From NCBI RefSeq assembly GCF_016545825.1, contig NC_052620.1, positions 13,082,001 through 13,146,000 on the forward strand: 64,000 nt of DNA. Direction: 5' to 3'. The position numbers were made by a program, and so were the translations under genes. Of this stretch, positions 1-12,800 are shown piece by piece; position 1 is the first letter of the stretch, and each line of letters opens with the position of its first letter. The notes beneath the pieces are model-generated. The model had not been told where the DNA came from, made no database searches, and was given only the letters and a program-made list of their open reading frames with translations. The DNA is from Eucalyptus grandis. Taxonomy: Eukaryota > Streptophyta > Magnoliopsida > Myrtales > Myrtaceae.

Positions 1-3000
1 TCTAGGTCGTAGTGGGGTCATGCGACCTTGTCGCCCCCGAATCTGGTCGTAGCGAGGTTGCGCGACCTCTGACGACCATTGCGACCAAGATGGGGCGGCG
101 AGGTCACCGGAGGACCTCACCGCCCCCGAATCTAGGTCGCGGCAAGGTCAACGACCCAAACCTCGCTGCGACCCAGACAGGGTGGCGGTTGCACCACTCC
201 CCAGCGGCGGTCGCCTGGGCCACCACGACCATGTCGAGCCATCGGCGGCCGCTCGCAACTTTGAGCAACATGTCGGCCTTCAACAGAGAAGAAGATGAAC
301 AATACAATGACGAGGGCAAAATCGAAAAAATCGAGAGTAAGTGAAGATAGTTTTGGAAGAAAATAAAAAAAATAAATAGTGCCACTTGTATGCCGAGAAA
401 GCTAAAAGCCCAAGGCACCCTCACACCTACCTTGGGCTTTCAGCCTTGAGAAGGCTAGCTTTGGCCTAATGGGAATTTCAAAGTTGTTCCCAAACACCTC
501 AGCTTTAGCCCAAGTATCTTTGGAAGCCCAAAGCCCTTTGCAAAGTTAATTCCAAACGCATCCCAAGTGAGTCAACTTGCATAAGACATGATTTAAATCA
601 CGTTGAGAAATGTTCGATGTGGATTTAAAGTGTATGTAGCAATCGTTCACATGAAAGCCATTTTTATGGCTTTAAACGCGAATACCAATTCGCATTGCTT
701 GAGGTACAAAAGCCAATGAAATTGTCTGCATAATTAAGTGCAAAGAGATTCAGGTCTACCAAGGTCATCATATGTCAAGGATGCAAGTGACTCGAGGCAC
801 TACGTGGGCACCATGAATTAGTTTTTTTTTGGGTGCAAACGTGTACTATAAATCGTGCAACAGGAAATGCATTATGACATGGGCATTATATTTCTTTTTA
901 TGAGAGATAGGAAATATGGACATTATATCCCTTCATCTGGACACTATGATAATTGTCTGAGCGATGAAGAAAAGCAATCACATTTAGCCTTTTGCTTAGT
1001 TTTATGCCAGAATTGTTTGCACATGCTTGGAAAACAAACAAGTAAATTAAGCTTTAATCATTTGAGCATCCCATGTTCGCAGCTGCATATAAAATCAGAT
1101 TCCCAATTTATTTCTATTTATGTTGTACATCCCTAAATATAATAAAAGTCTAGTTATAAATTTTTTAAAAGGGAAAATTATTTTGTGCGCAAGTGTTGCT
1201 TATCTAAACATCCAATATAATCCTGTCACCTGTCAATAAATTCCCATAAAAACTTTTTAATATCCCTAACATTGCTCTTTCGAATTGAGCATGGGGATAT
1301 GCTGATGCTAACGAGCATGTAAAAGAGCACGTTCCGAAATAATTGGTAAAGATGCACACTAATACGTTGTAGTACCCTCTTTAGCCGTCGCTATGGTGGT
1401 CCTTCAGCTCTGACAGCGGCATCATCACGTCAGCATCTCCGGCCAAGCCCTATCTTCACCTCTTTATTCTGGTACCAATTGAATCGAACGGTCCATCTCG
1501 TTTTACAAACATATATGAAGATAAAAAATAATCAGTATTAAAGTCATCTTTCTTGAATTCTCAAAGTAATTTGAGATTTAGCGTCACGTAATTATAATGA
1601 TATTCTTGAGTCAGAAGATCTAAGGTATAATTAAATGGTTATATTTTAATTTATTCGTACACGTGTTGGGTTTGATATAATTTTTAAAGCGCAAAGCCGG
1701 CCTTGAAAGAACTGATTTGTTTTTCTTTGCAGGTCTTACGGAGGAGAAAAAGCAACCATGTGCTTGATAATGACCGAACAGACATGTGTGAAACACGACA
1801 TGAACAAAAACCGAAGAGTTTGCACATAGGCACGATACATATTCATTTTGTATTAATTGGAATTTATTGTTAGCATGTTATCGGAGAGGAATCTGATCTA
1901 GTAAAGGGACATCTGTTAGGGATTGGCTCTCGTTCTATCCAATTCGTAAGATTGGTGAATAACTTTATTATTATTATTATTATTGGGTCGAAAGATCAGT
2001 GAAGTGCCTTTTGAGCTTGAGATTTATCAATTTATAATAGAAGTGAGAGTCGACTCCAATTCAAGGTCAAAAAACCGGTTTAGTTTGTAATTTTGCAATC
2101 TATAATCGACTTAAGATCAGTTCGGCTTGATTTCTAAGGTTGAAATCACCAGATTTTTCTGGGACTGATTCATTTGGTCTACGTTTGAATCGGTTATTAA
2201 CCAATTCTGAAGTCTTTAATGAAAAAGGAAAAATATTTTTGCATTCATTGCAAATTGAACCATGGTCTTCAGCATGAAGAGATAATAACATAACAATTAG
2301 ACTAGCATATGTTTTTTCAGTGAAGTTGTGTAACTTTATATTTATCATAAGAATTTAGTTTTTTTAAACCTAAAACACAAGATGGGCTAGTTTCTAGGTA
2401 GAACCAGAACCAAATGAGATCAGTTCAGCTCCCAATTTCAATCTATTGGAACCAAGGGTTACAGGGTCGTTTTTATTTTATATTAAAAATGAATTCGTCC
2501 TATATACTCCTAATGTATAAAGTAAACCTTTCACGTCAAAAAAGAAACAAAGTTATGCTTGGGATTCCACATGCATGATAAACAAACGAATAAGGTAGGA
2601 TTAATCATTGTGTCGCATGTTTCCACTCTTTTAAGAAAAAATCAGATTCCCAACTTACTTTATTATTCTTAATGATTAGCTTTTGCTCAATGTACACTTG
2701 CGTAAGGAACATGACAAAGCGAGATCAATGGATGCACTAGTGTATGGTCCGCTAGATGCTTGTAAAACTCCTTTGACGAACCCGATTTTATGGTAAATTG
2801 ATTGATTAAATAAAGTTATGTTTGTTTCGTAAAAAATAAATAATTTTAAAAATATTTTTATAAAAATGATCACTTGCATCGATTAAAATAATTAATTCAT
2901 GAAAAATGTTTCATTTTGATAACAACTCATGTCAAAAAGAATTTGTGGACAAGGGAATTTTTTTTCATTCGTCTGTTTTTGTAGACATTACATGTGATTT

Positions 3001-3100
3001 TGAAAAGAAAAAAATTCCCAATCATTATTTTTTCGCGATACAAACACGTCCTAAATCTTTTAGGTCTACACCAAATCTCAAACCTAAGAATTATATAAGT
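1..3100. other. Gene-free repeat-derived region
   Basis: No credible gene is seen. Bases 1-260 are GC-rich and built from repeated ggtcg/gaggtc words, like the GC-rich centres of the foldback elements further on. Bases 395-570 carry a gggctttcagcctt / ctttgcaaagtta segment that recurs in diverged form at 19550-19685, so this is probably the edge of a dispersed DNA element. A (TTA)n microsatellite lies at about 1967-1985. The remainder is AT-rich, unique-looking intergenic sequence. Open frames here are short and lack recognisable motifs. Confidence 0.55.
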
Positions 3101-3109
3101 GGCAAATTG

Positions 3110-3745
3110 TCCAAAAAGTTCTAAATAAATTATATAACAACCAGTTTAATTATAAACTTTTCCATTATACTATTTTAGTCCTAAATTTTAACAATTTGCT
3201 GATTTAATCATTTTGGCCAATTTTAACCGGGAACTGTTGACATGGATGCCAACTGGCCTATTGGTACGTTTGGCGTTAATGTTGATAGATTTTGAATTTC
3301 TTTTTTGTGAATTTTTCCTTTTATATATGCTTTCTTTTTTCGTATTTTCTTTTCCTTTAGCCTATGGCAGCCATAGTTGAGGACGATGTAGGCAAAAGGA
3401 AAATGAGTAAGAGAAAGAAAGTAAAAAAAATAAAAAGAATTACAAAAATTGTTTATATTGATGCTAAGTATACCACGCAGGATGGTTGACAGCTGGTCAA
3501 CGTCGACGTTTGTTGATACGTTAGCAATTTCTAACAAAAATTGGTTGAAATTACTAAATTGTTAAATGGTCAAAATGTTTAAGATAGATTAACTAACCTT
3601 TAAAATGTTAAGAACTAAATTTATATAATTGAAATATTTATTAGTAAAGTCACAAATTATCAAAAATTTTAGGATTATATTAATATAACTAAAAAATTTA
3701 GAATTAAATTGATTGTCACGTAATAAATTTAGAATTTATTGAATA
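3110..3745. mobile_element. Foldback (long terminal inverted repeat) element, copy 1
   Basis: The left arm (3110-3300) and right arm (3440-3745) are diverged reverse complements. The left arm reads in order as AT-rich 'taaattttaacaatttg', then 'ttttggccaattttaacc', then 'gttgacatggatgccaac'; the right arm gives the complementary order. There is no coding capacity. The centre (3300-3440) holds a short 'gcctatggcagccatag' island. It belongs to the same family as the elements at 4.5, 5.8, 6.7 and 18.8 kb. The superfamily is not certain; a MULE-like or foldback DNA transposon derivative is my inference. Confidence 0.6.
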
Positions 3746-4140
3746 ATTTTTTCTTCGTGCAAAACCACGGGCAATAGGCTAACGGATGATAGGACAATAA
3801 TCGGAACGACAAATTCGCGAGACGTGGCAGGATTAACCATTAGTCAAATCGACATAAAGCTGAACAATCAACTTTAATTTTCTGACCAAAAAAAAACTTT
3901 AATTTCAATCATAATGTACTGGATAATGAAAAGAAAATCACTCTCTCGTTACACTAAAAATTCGCGACTTTCCAATAAAGTATTGACGTGTCAAAAAAGG
4001 CGACTAATTTTTCAATACTGTGTCGTCTTTTTCCTAGAGATCCCATGATACAAGTGAGGAAATCCTTTACAATATACATTCATAGCTTCGTATATCACAA
4101 GATGATAAATGTATCTGGCACGGAACTCTCTCTTCCTTTT

Positions 4141-4190
4141 GATTTCATTTTTATCAAAGGAGTCACATTTTTCATACTTACAAAATTTGT

Positions 4191-4225
<35 letters not shown>

Positions 4226-4336
4226 TTCCTTTTTATCAAAGGAGTCACATTTTTCATACTTACAAAATTTGTGACTATATATATATGATTTCCTTTTTAT
4301 CAAAGGAGTCACATTTTTCATACTTACAAAATTTGC
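4141..4336. repeat. Three tandem copies of a roughly 64-bp unit with (AT)n spacers
   Basis: The unit starts gatttc(a/c)tttttatcaaagg and ends caaaatttgtgac. It occurs at 4141, 4223 and 4287, nearly identical each time, separated by runs of (AT)n whose length accounts for the unequal spacing. The near-identity of the copies indicates recent expansion. Open frames across this block are artefacts of the array. Confidence 0.9.
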
Positions 4337-4496
4337 GTGCGTATATGTATAAACACACTTGTGTGTGTGGAGATAATCATAGGATGAAATGATTGTATGG
4401 ATTAAAAGGATTTGTAAAATAATACCAAAATACCTAATTTTGGTCATTGAGGAAAAAAAGAAGAAGAAGACATACAAGCAATATCCAATTTCAAGG

Positions 4497-5095
4497 AAAA
4501 GCGTTAGAAAAGTTATAAATCTATTGCACTTGTGTTAATTTAATCCTAAATCTTTTAATGATGCTAATTTAATTTTAAACATTTTAACTTGATACTAATT
4601 AAGTCATTCTGGCTAATTTTGGCCAGATATTGCTAATGTAGATGTTGACTAACTTATGTGACATCGCTAGCGATAACTTTGATAATTTTGAATAATATTC
4701 TATCTATACTTTTCTTTATTCTTTTTTCCTTCTTTCTCTCCTTCCTTTCTTCTTCATTTTGCTAGGGACAGGCCATAGGCAATGGCTAGCCGAGCGGGTT
4801 GACCTCGCCTAGCCATAGTGAGGTTGAGTCGCTAGCCCGCTTGACCATGGTTGCTGGCCAACCATCGCCTGTGCCTAGTTGGTGCCAACAAACTGAAGAA
4901 GAAAGGAAGGGGAGAAAAAATATGAAAAATTATTAAAAATTAACTCCATCGATGCTGTCAATGTCACATAAGTTGATTAGCATCCATGTTAGCAATATTT
5001 GACTAAAATTAGTAGGATGATCGAATTAGCACTAGGTCAAAAGGTTTAGAATTAAACTGGTACAAATGCGATAGATTTATGACTTTTCTCAAACT
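4497..5095. mobile_element. Foldback element, copy 2
   Basis: The outer ends are clear inverted repeats: ggaaaagcgttagaaaagt on the left, matched by the reverse complement of gatttatgacttttct on the right. The arms are about 190 bp and share the order 'aatttaatcctaaa', 'ctaattttggccagatattg', 'gatgttgactaacttatgtg'. The centre (4770-4890) is GC-rich and holds repeated ctagcc/gaggt words. It is non-coding. Confidence 0.75.
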
Positions 5096-5811
5096 TCAAT
5101 TTAATGATTATCCTCCAACTCTTGCCTCCTAGTACTTTTGTTAACACAATAGCTAGTGGCTCAGTACACTTTCGATCACCTAACTTAGTTTTATATTGGT
5201 AACAATATTTTCGATTTTTTTTTTTTTTGCGCAACCAAGTACTATGATTTATCTAATTTGTTCGATCCAATGTCTCCTACTTTACGCGATTTGCGCAATC
5301 ATGTATGTCACTCCTGCTCTTAAGAAATACATTGATTTTGCCGATCGGGCCAAAATTGCCGCATGAAGCTATCATGGGGCGTAAAACAAAGCAAAATGCG
5401 AAAAATAGAAAGAATCGTGCGAGGGGGAGGGGGTGCAACCGTCCTCTGCCATCGAGGAGAGCCCCCCAAGCCCTTGCCTTGTTGTGGCAATACTTGTGAA
5501 TTGGTGGATCTTGGTGAGGGCGTATTGGCCCTCGGCTGAGCACTCAACCCAGGCTAGGGCTTCTCGGTCCTCGATCGCACGCGACACTAACCAATGGGGC
5601 CTTGTGGGAGATGGTGTCGCTCAGATGGTCAAAGGCCAATCACCCTTGCTAGACCTTTGACAAAGGTCGCGTGACCTTCGCCAGTGGTGGATGACAATAA
5701 TCCCCCTGTCCATCCCTATTTTTTTGTTAATTTTTTTTTTTTAATGTGATAGCTCTCATCAATATTATCTAAAAAAAAAAAAAAATTGAAAAAGTTAAAC
5801 CTATTACCAAA

Positions 5812-6672
5812 TTGGGAAAAAATGTTTGAAAAGTCCTAAATTTTTTGTTGGTGCCAATTTAGTCTTAAACATTTTTACTTTGTGTAAATTCAGTTCTTTC
5901 CAACTATTTTGGCTGGATTTTGCTGATTGGGTATCGGCAAGGTTGACATGGTATGATCGACGCTAACATAGACAAATTTTAATAATATTTTAATATTTTT
6001 GAAATTTTTATTTTTATTTTATTTTATTTTTATTTTTCCTTCTCCTCATCCTTCCTCCAGCCCGGTCGTCGGACCTCGATGACCGGCTAGAGACGATAGT
6101 CGACGAGGCCAGCTTAAGGTTGCTCAAGTCGCAAGGGTGGCCTTGTGCCGAGCTAGTGATGCCCGCCCTCGTCGGATCTAGCGAGGGTCCAGCCTCACTA
6201 GATTCAATGAGGCCATGGGCAAAATCGAGCCTCTTCGACCATGGGCGAAACTTGACCTCGCTAGTTTGGTGCAAGGGCGGCCTCGCCGAGGTTAGGTGAG
6301 GCTTGACCTCGCCAGCCTCGCCCGATCCGGCGAGGTTGAGCTTGCCCACCTTGTTGGCCGTCACCTTTGGGTTAGTCGCCGAGGTCTGGCAATCGGTTGG
6401 ATGGAGGAGGATGAGAAGGAAAAAAGAAAAAAGAAAAGTAAAGGAAAGAGAAAATGAAAAAAGAAAATAAAAATTCAAAAATATTAAAATATTATTAAAA
6501 GTCATTTGATGTTAGCCGACTGGTGCTCAGTAAGCAAAGTCCGACCAAAATTAGTCGAAAAGGACTGAATTGGCACAAAGCGAAAATGTTTAGGATTAAA
6601 TTGACATCAATAAAATGTTTAGGACTAGATTGACACAAATACAAAAAAAATTATGAATTTTTTAACACTTTT
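5812..6672. mobile_element. Foldback element, copy 3, with a large GC-rich centre
   Basis: The left end is gggaaaaaatgtttgaaaagt. The right end at about 6655-6672 is its reverse complement (…aacacttttccc). The arms carry the family's 'ccaatttagtcttaaac' and 'ttttggctggattttgctg' blocks. The centre (6050-6410) is strongly GC-rich with many gaggtcg/ctcgcc words, quite unlike the arms. A 163-codon open frame on the minus strand over the centre has low-complexity composition and is not supported as a gene. Confidence 0.75.
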
Positions 6673-7185
6673 CCCTACACATTTGTCAATTCAATACTAA
6701 ATCTTTCAATTTTATTAATTAAGTTCATTCGGTTAATTTTGGCCAATTTTTTTTGATATGGATACTAATCGGTACTAGTATGGTCAATTTTTGCCATGGC
6801 GAGGTTGTCCTGTCCTATGGGTACTCAAGCTTCACTCATGACCATGGTGGCCAAATCTTGAGCTTGCAATTGCTATGGCTGCCCAAGCTCGTGTAGCCAT
6901 GGCCCCATTGGCCTGGTGGCTGATGAGGATTTGATGATAGGTTTTGATGACTTTTACCAACCACAAGTGAAAAAAAAAGAAAAAAGAGAAGAAAATAAAA
7001 TAAAAAAATAAATGAAAATTTTGAAAAATATTATTATTATTAAAATTTGTAAATGTAGGATGCTTAGCGTCACGTTAGTGATTTATTATCAAAATTGGCT
7101 AATAGACTCAATTGGCAAATTAAAAAATTTGAAACTAAATTGATGATAGAACATAATAAGTTTAGGATTTTATGAACAATTTTCT
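6673..7185. mobile_element. Foldback element, copy 4 (diverged)
   Basis: It abuts copy 3. The left arm contains 'ggttaattttggccaattt' and 'gatatggatactaatcgg'. The right arm (7055-7185) contains complementary blocks including 'caaaattggctaatag' and 'aggattttatgaacaattt'. The centre has the ccatggc/gcccaagct GC-rich words. It is more decayed than copies 2 and 3. Confidence 0.5.
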
Positions 7186-7189
7186 CCAG

Positions 7190-9000
7190 TATTATCTTTG
7201 TAGCGATATGATAATATTTTTATAACAATGTTACTACATTTAAATAAATTAACAACATATGACGAAAGGGCTCAGGAGGACGCATCGCAAAATTAGGAGA
7301 TTTGATTTCAAAAGAAAATTGGGACCCAATAGCACGTTGGACAAAGATTGAAGAACAAAGTTGCGCTTAACCCGTGTTGAGCACTCAAAATTCTTGTCAT
7401 TTGATGATACAAACAAATTTTTTTTTTCTAAAGGGTATTGTAATTCTCAAAAGGTATATGGTTCGTTTGGACCATGTTTGCTTGGGTAAAATAAAGTACG
7501 GAACGATATATAATTTAGTTTTTGCTATGAATGTACTTTTTAATTGACTTTTATCATAGATCACGCTATTTCATTAAGAAATCAATTGAGGGAGGAGGTG
7601 ATAATTAGAAATTGATAATATTACGTGCTTCTATATGCTCGAGTGGAAATGAAACCATTCATTCAAGGTGAAAATCATAATCTTTTTCTTACATTTCAAT
7701 AAATATTTTTTTATTAATTTGTGCATTTCATAAGACAATTGGCATCTTCTTCTCTGATTGCATGTAACGTCTAATGTATAGTGAAAGCTGCTTTGCAAAT
7801 AAAGTAATGATAGAGCTTTCACACCACTTTTTCGTCATTTTGTTTAGTTGGCAATGTTAAAGGCTTAGAGCTCCTCTCTCTTAAAATTATTATCTTTTCC
7901 TCCTTTTCACTCTTTATTTGTAACTCCTCGATTAATTTTTTTTGATTGTGTAAAAATTTACACGGGACTGTAATAAGCAAGAAGTAAGTGTGCCGGAGAT
8001 ATACAAAAAGAATAGTTAAACTATTCTTGTAGAAAATATAAACTGCACAAGATGTTACCTAGTATTCATAAGTACATTACTTTCTCTAAATACCATATTG
8101 TGAATTTAAATTTATTATTTGGTTATCCTTTTATTTTTTGGGGTATTATATACACACACAAATATCCATAGGTTCCCAAAATTTGAAGCCCCAAGTATTA
8201 TGCCCTTTATTTACCATAGGCACTCTAAAATCTACTCGACCTTGATGTTTTCACAAATTTCACTGCATATCCTTGGTAAAAACGTCACATATCTCCTTTT
8301 GATGATTGGTTTATCGTTTTCGATACTTGGCATTGACTTTGGATAAAATGAAGATCTGTTGAGATTAGGGTTGGTAATTCATGTTATGGAGTATTAAATA
8401 GAGCTCACATGAATATGGCTAATTCGAATAGAACAAGTTTAATTTATGTGTCAGATTGACTCGATACAAACGCTGCTCGCTAATAAAGCAGGTCATACAA
8501 ACAACATGATTGACATGATAATTAAACGTTTCTTTGTTTCGGATGTGATACAACACTATATGTTAACCTATTTATCAAGACATGTTAACCTTTGTATACA
8601 TTAAACATGTGAAACATGATAGTTTGTGTTAACACATTTCTAGACAACACGGATAAGTTCACTTGACAAAATCTAAAGTGTACTAGTATTGAGTTAGTCT
8701 TTCTTCATATTTAATGACTTTTTTATTTGTAAATACATTTGATTTATAATCAAGGATTAAGAAAATATCTTTAAATATCATGTTGAAAAAGAGGACACGA
8801 TAACATCAACAAGTTAACTCATGTCTTAAAAAAGTTAAGTGGGTCAATCAAGATTACCCACGTCACGATACGAATCGCTTCATGCCAAATGCAAAACTAT
8901 TAAAATTGCGTGTAGTCTCGTGTTCGTGCAAGCCAATCATGTCGAGAACCGTCTTATCGACCACAAATTAGAGCGGACTCGAAAGCTGGAAACTTTTGTT
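7190..9000. other. Intergenic, nothing recognised
   Basis: AT-rich sequence with short spurious open frames and no similarity to a protein family that I recognise. It leads into the promoter of the glycosyltransferase gene. Confidence 0.5.
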
Positions 9001-9259
9001 ACTACCAAAAAAAAAAAAAAAAGATGGGCGAATTGCTGATGTTGAGTGGGATACAATGGAAGTAGTAATAAAAAAAGCAGGGCCTGCTAATTAATGGAGG
9101 GGCGGTCTCACGCGCGCTTGGATCCATGAATGAATGTATGAATGAAAACTTCAGCTGTCGGTGGCACGAGAAAGCACGGGAAAGCAAAAGGTAAAAAACA
9201 ATGGGGAGAATAAGGAAAGGAGGAAGAAAGCAGAGGCAGACATCATTGATTCATTCATC

Positions 9260-9820
9260 ACTCAACGGTCCGCAGGAGGAGAGAGAGAGAAGAGAGAGAG
9301 AGGGTGGGTTTCTCTTGCCTCGAAAGCTTTGGAATGCTGATGAACATTACAGCTTTCGTACAGCGATCTTGTACCGACCTTTCATAGAGGCCCCTCCCAT
9401 TCCTTGCGCTTGCGATAGGCCCCTCGTCCCTCCCTTTGATAGCGACACGCCTCTGTATCATCAATACAGGCCTAGATGTACAGGTGTCATGTGACGAGAA
9501 GATGCCCTTTACTGTCTCTCTCTCTCTCTCTCTCACTAAAACCACCGAAAAAGCAAAGCATTTGCAAAGCCCAGAGTGACATCTTGTGGGGGAGAGAGAG
9601 AGAGAGAGAGAGAGAGGGGATTAGAGTTGATGGTTTTATTTTGTTTGGTGGCTTCTCTCTTCCTCCTCCATTAAAAGCTTTGTGAGGTGTAGGGTTCTTC
9701 TTCTCCTCCTTCCTCATCAGACCACCCTTTAAAGAAGAAGAAGAAAATATCCCAGTTTGAGAGAGAGGGGGGGAGAGCTTTGAGATCTGAGGCTTCTGGT
9801 TCGGCTCTGAGCTTTAACAT
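9260..9820 (+). promoter_or_regulatory. Probable promoter / 5'UTR of the GT106-like gene, with GA/CT microsatellites
   Basis: The 560 bp before the start codon hold (GA)n at 9280-9302, (CT)n at 9513-9535 and (GA)n at 9592-9616, then a purine-rich leader up to the ATG at 9819. GA/CT tracts near plant transcription starts are common and can bind GAGA-binding BPC proteins; that function is inference here. No clear TATA box was identified. Confidence 0.5.
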
Positions 9821-12800
9821 GAGGCATCAGAGTGGAGGGGCTCTCTTTGGGCTCTTGGGTTTGCTTCTCCCCGTTTTCTTCCTCAGTTTGTTCAGTCCCC
9901 TGAGCCACGCCTCTGCTTTCTCGGTACGTCTCTGCTTCTTGATTGTTCTCTCGCATCAAGAGTACTCCTTTTTTTGTTGTTGTTGTCTTTCTCCTTGATA
10001 AATTGTGAATTTATGTTCATATTCTGCAGAGTGTGGTTCTTTCAGTTGGACCCATTTGGTCTTAAAGCTTTATTAGCGTAGGGACTGCTCTGTGGCTTCA
10101 CAGTTCATCTAAATTCAATTCTTAAACGGGAGAAATTTTTCTCTGGAATGAACGGTCCTGCTCTTTTTTTTTTTTTTTTTTTTTTTGGAATCTGTTAATT
10201 GAATTTGCAGGTTTTTTCTTTTTGTGTTTAATTAGTTTATCTATGTTTTTTTTCTAGAATTAATGATTTTTCCGATGCTTGTGCACGATCAGTTTGGATG
10301 AGTGATAAAATAGTATGTTCATTGCTCTGAGTATGTTTATTTAGTATCCTGAATGTAACCGCAAGAATCGATTATGGGTAATTGGGTATTTCCAGTCGTG
10401 ATAGAATCATGCTCAAGATCGAGCTCAGATTTTCTTGGGTGAAAAATATTTGGTTGTCTGGCAAGAGTGGACTCTCAAGTCTTCGCAATTTGTCGGACCA
10501 GTTGACTCAGTTTACTGAAATGTCGTGGCTTTCACGATGTTCATCCAAACTCAGAATTTGACTTAATGGGTTGAATGAGGTCTTTTCTGTCAGTATCATG
10601 GCATTTGCATAGTGCTTACCTGGAGGAGTTTAATACCTCTTGGGCATTTGGTTCTGTTTATTCCTGTCACTCTTCTTGATGTGTTATAAAGTGAAAATGC
10701 TTAAAGCGCTGGTTTCTAATTGGGATCGGAAGCTAAAGAATGAGGAAATCCATGAACGCTGGTCTTATTTGTTCAACCCTACCCCACTTAGTGGGATAAT
10801 GCTTTTTTTTTTTTTTTTTATTTTTTATTTTTATTTTTTGGGTTATGGATCATAGGATGATTTGGAAAGAAAAGTGTAACCTTGATGTCTAATGTTACGT
10901 TCTTTTAGTATCTATTTGCAAATGTCTTTGAGATCCAATTGACTTCAGTTTAGAATTAGTGGCCACTTCCAAGAAGTCCAAGTTTTTTTTTTTTGGTCGG
11001 TCAAGAAGTCCAAGTTGACCAGCCTGTAAGTGTTGTGGAGCTATTTCTATGTAATGCCATGACCTGTGATCTTTAAGGTCACAAAAACTGAGACGAACTT
11101 GTATATACTGATAGTTTTGAGTGTTACGTGCCTGAATTCATTTTTTGGAGTTTTTAGCATGGTGTACAATGAGAAAGGGGCTTTGTGCAGGAATGGAATG
11201 CTATCAAGCCGAGGCACATGCATCTTTTGAAGAGTGCTGTGGAGCGCCAAAGTGTGAGTTAATTGGCTGTTTAAAAGTCCAGTAGTGAAGCTCTTATCAG
11301 TGCTCATTAGTTAGTTTTTATCTGATCATATTCTTTTCCATAATTAGTCAGATTCAGTACAAAATGAGTTCTGGAATCCATTGAGTGACCCAGGATGGAG
11401 ACCATGCATCCAGACTACAAACGCTCCTTGTAAGTAATATAAGATCAAATTGTGGTTTTTGTCTGTTCCTTACCAATTACTAAATCGGCATTATTACGAT
11501 GCTCAACAGAAGCATGAGCACCCACAACCCTGGTCATGGACTTTATATTTGCAATTTTTTTTGAATTCTTTTGGAGTAGAGGATGGGAAATTTATCTTGT
11601 TTTGTTTTGGCATCTTGTCTCACATACAGCCTTGCCTGAGAAAAGCCGGGGATATGTTCAAGTGTTTCTAGATGGAGGCTTAAACCAGCAGAGAATGGCG
11701 GTAAGTGGAGAATCTTTTAGTGTTTCATTTTCAGAGGTGTCAGAAATTGCAATCTCTGGAGGATCCATTTTATGGAGATTTTAGATGGCAAGAAGAAATT
11801 ATAGTCTTGTCACTTTTCTATAATGCAGAATTCAGTGTCATCATAACTGGCTAGAGATTATTGATCAGTTATGCACCTTCTCTTTATTTTTTTGTCCACA
11901 TGCAGTTTTCCTTTGTAATTTTTTTTTTTTTTTTTTTTTTTTGGGGTGGGGGGTATCTGGACCTTTTAGAGCACCCGACTAATTGCATCAGATGACTGTA
12001 GGTCTGTTGACCCTCCACAACCGCATCAGTATTGGGTGAGGAGGTCCTGGAGTGGACTTGAGGGAATTACCCTCTCTGAAACTCAAACCCATGACTATGC
12101 CTCCGAGGCAAAATTTAGTGTCGAGCCTTAATCAACTGGGCAAGCCCGCATGGTTGATTAGTGATGCACCTTGTGATATTAGTTCACAGATGTGTTGTGT
12201 GTTTGCCGTTGTTATATAACTAGTCTATGGACTTATATTTCAACACCTTTTGGATCTCTATTAATATGTTCTCTGTAGATATTAGAAGTGAAGAGGAGGT
12301 TTATAGTCTTGTCACATAATAATGCTGAAGCCAAGAGTGAAGCAATTTTTATTGTCATTTTACAGGTATGTGATGCAGTTGCTGTTGCTAAAATACTGAA
12401 TGCCACGTTAGTTATTCCATACCTCGAAGTAAATCCTGTTTGGCAAGACTCAAGGTATTGCAAGAATCTAGCTTTAGAAAATGATAACTCCTGCCTTTGA
12501 GAAATATTTTCTTTTCAATGATGCAAATCTATAGAAATAATCAAGTGAAGCTGAAATGTCATTTGCAGCTCATTTGGGGACATATTTGATGTCGAACATT
12601 TCATTGATGTATTGAAAGATGACATTCGTATAGTCAGAGATCTGCCTGATGAATTCTCTTGGAGCACAAGAGAGTATTATGCTACTGCCATTCGCCCTAC
12701 CAGAATTAAGACTGCGCCTGTTCGTGCTACAGTCAACTGGTATCTGGAGAATGTCTCACCAGTGCTACAGAGGTTAGTAGGTACCCGATGTTATATTTTC

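Noticed and set aside
12..424. Opposed open frames of about 110 codons at the window edge
   Set aside because: They come from GC-rich ggtcg word repeats with no conserved motif, most likely part of a transposable element cut by the window edge.
6014..6505. 163-codon minus-strand open frame
   Set aside because: It lies over the GC-rich centre and low-complexity arms of a foldback element and has no recognisable domain; composition explains its openness.
9201..9998. Short open frames rich in Arg/Glu or Leu/Ser
   Set aside because: They are translations of GA/CT microsatellites in the leader of the GT106-like gene.
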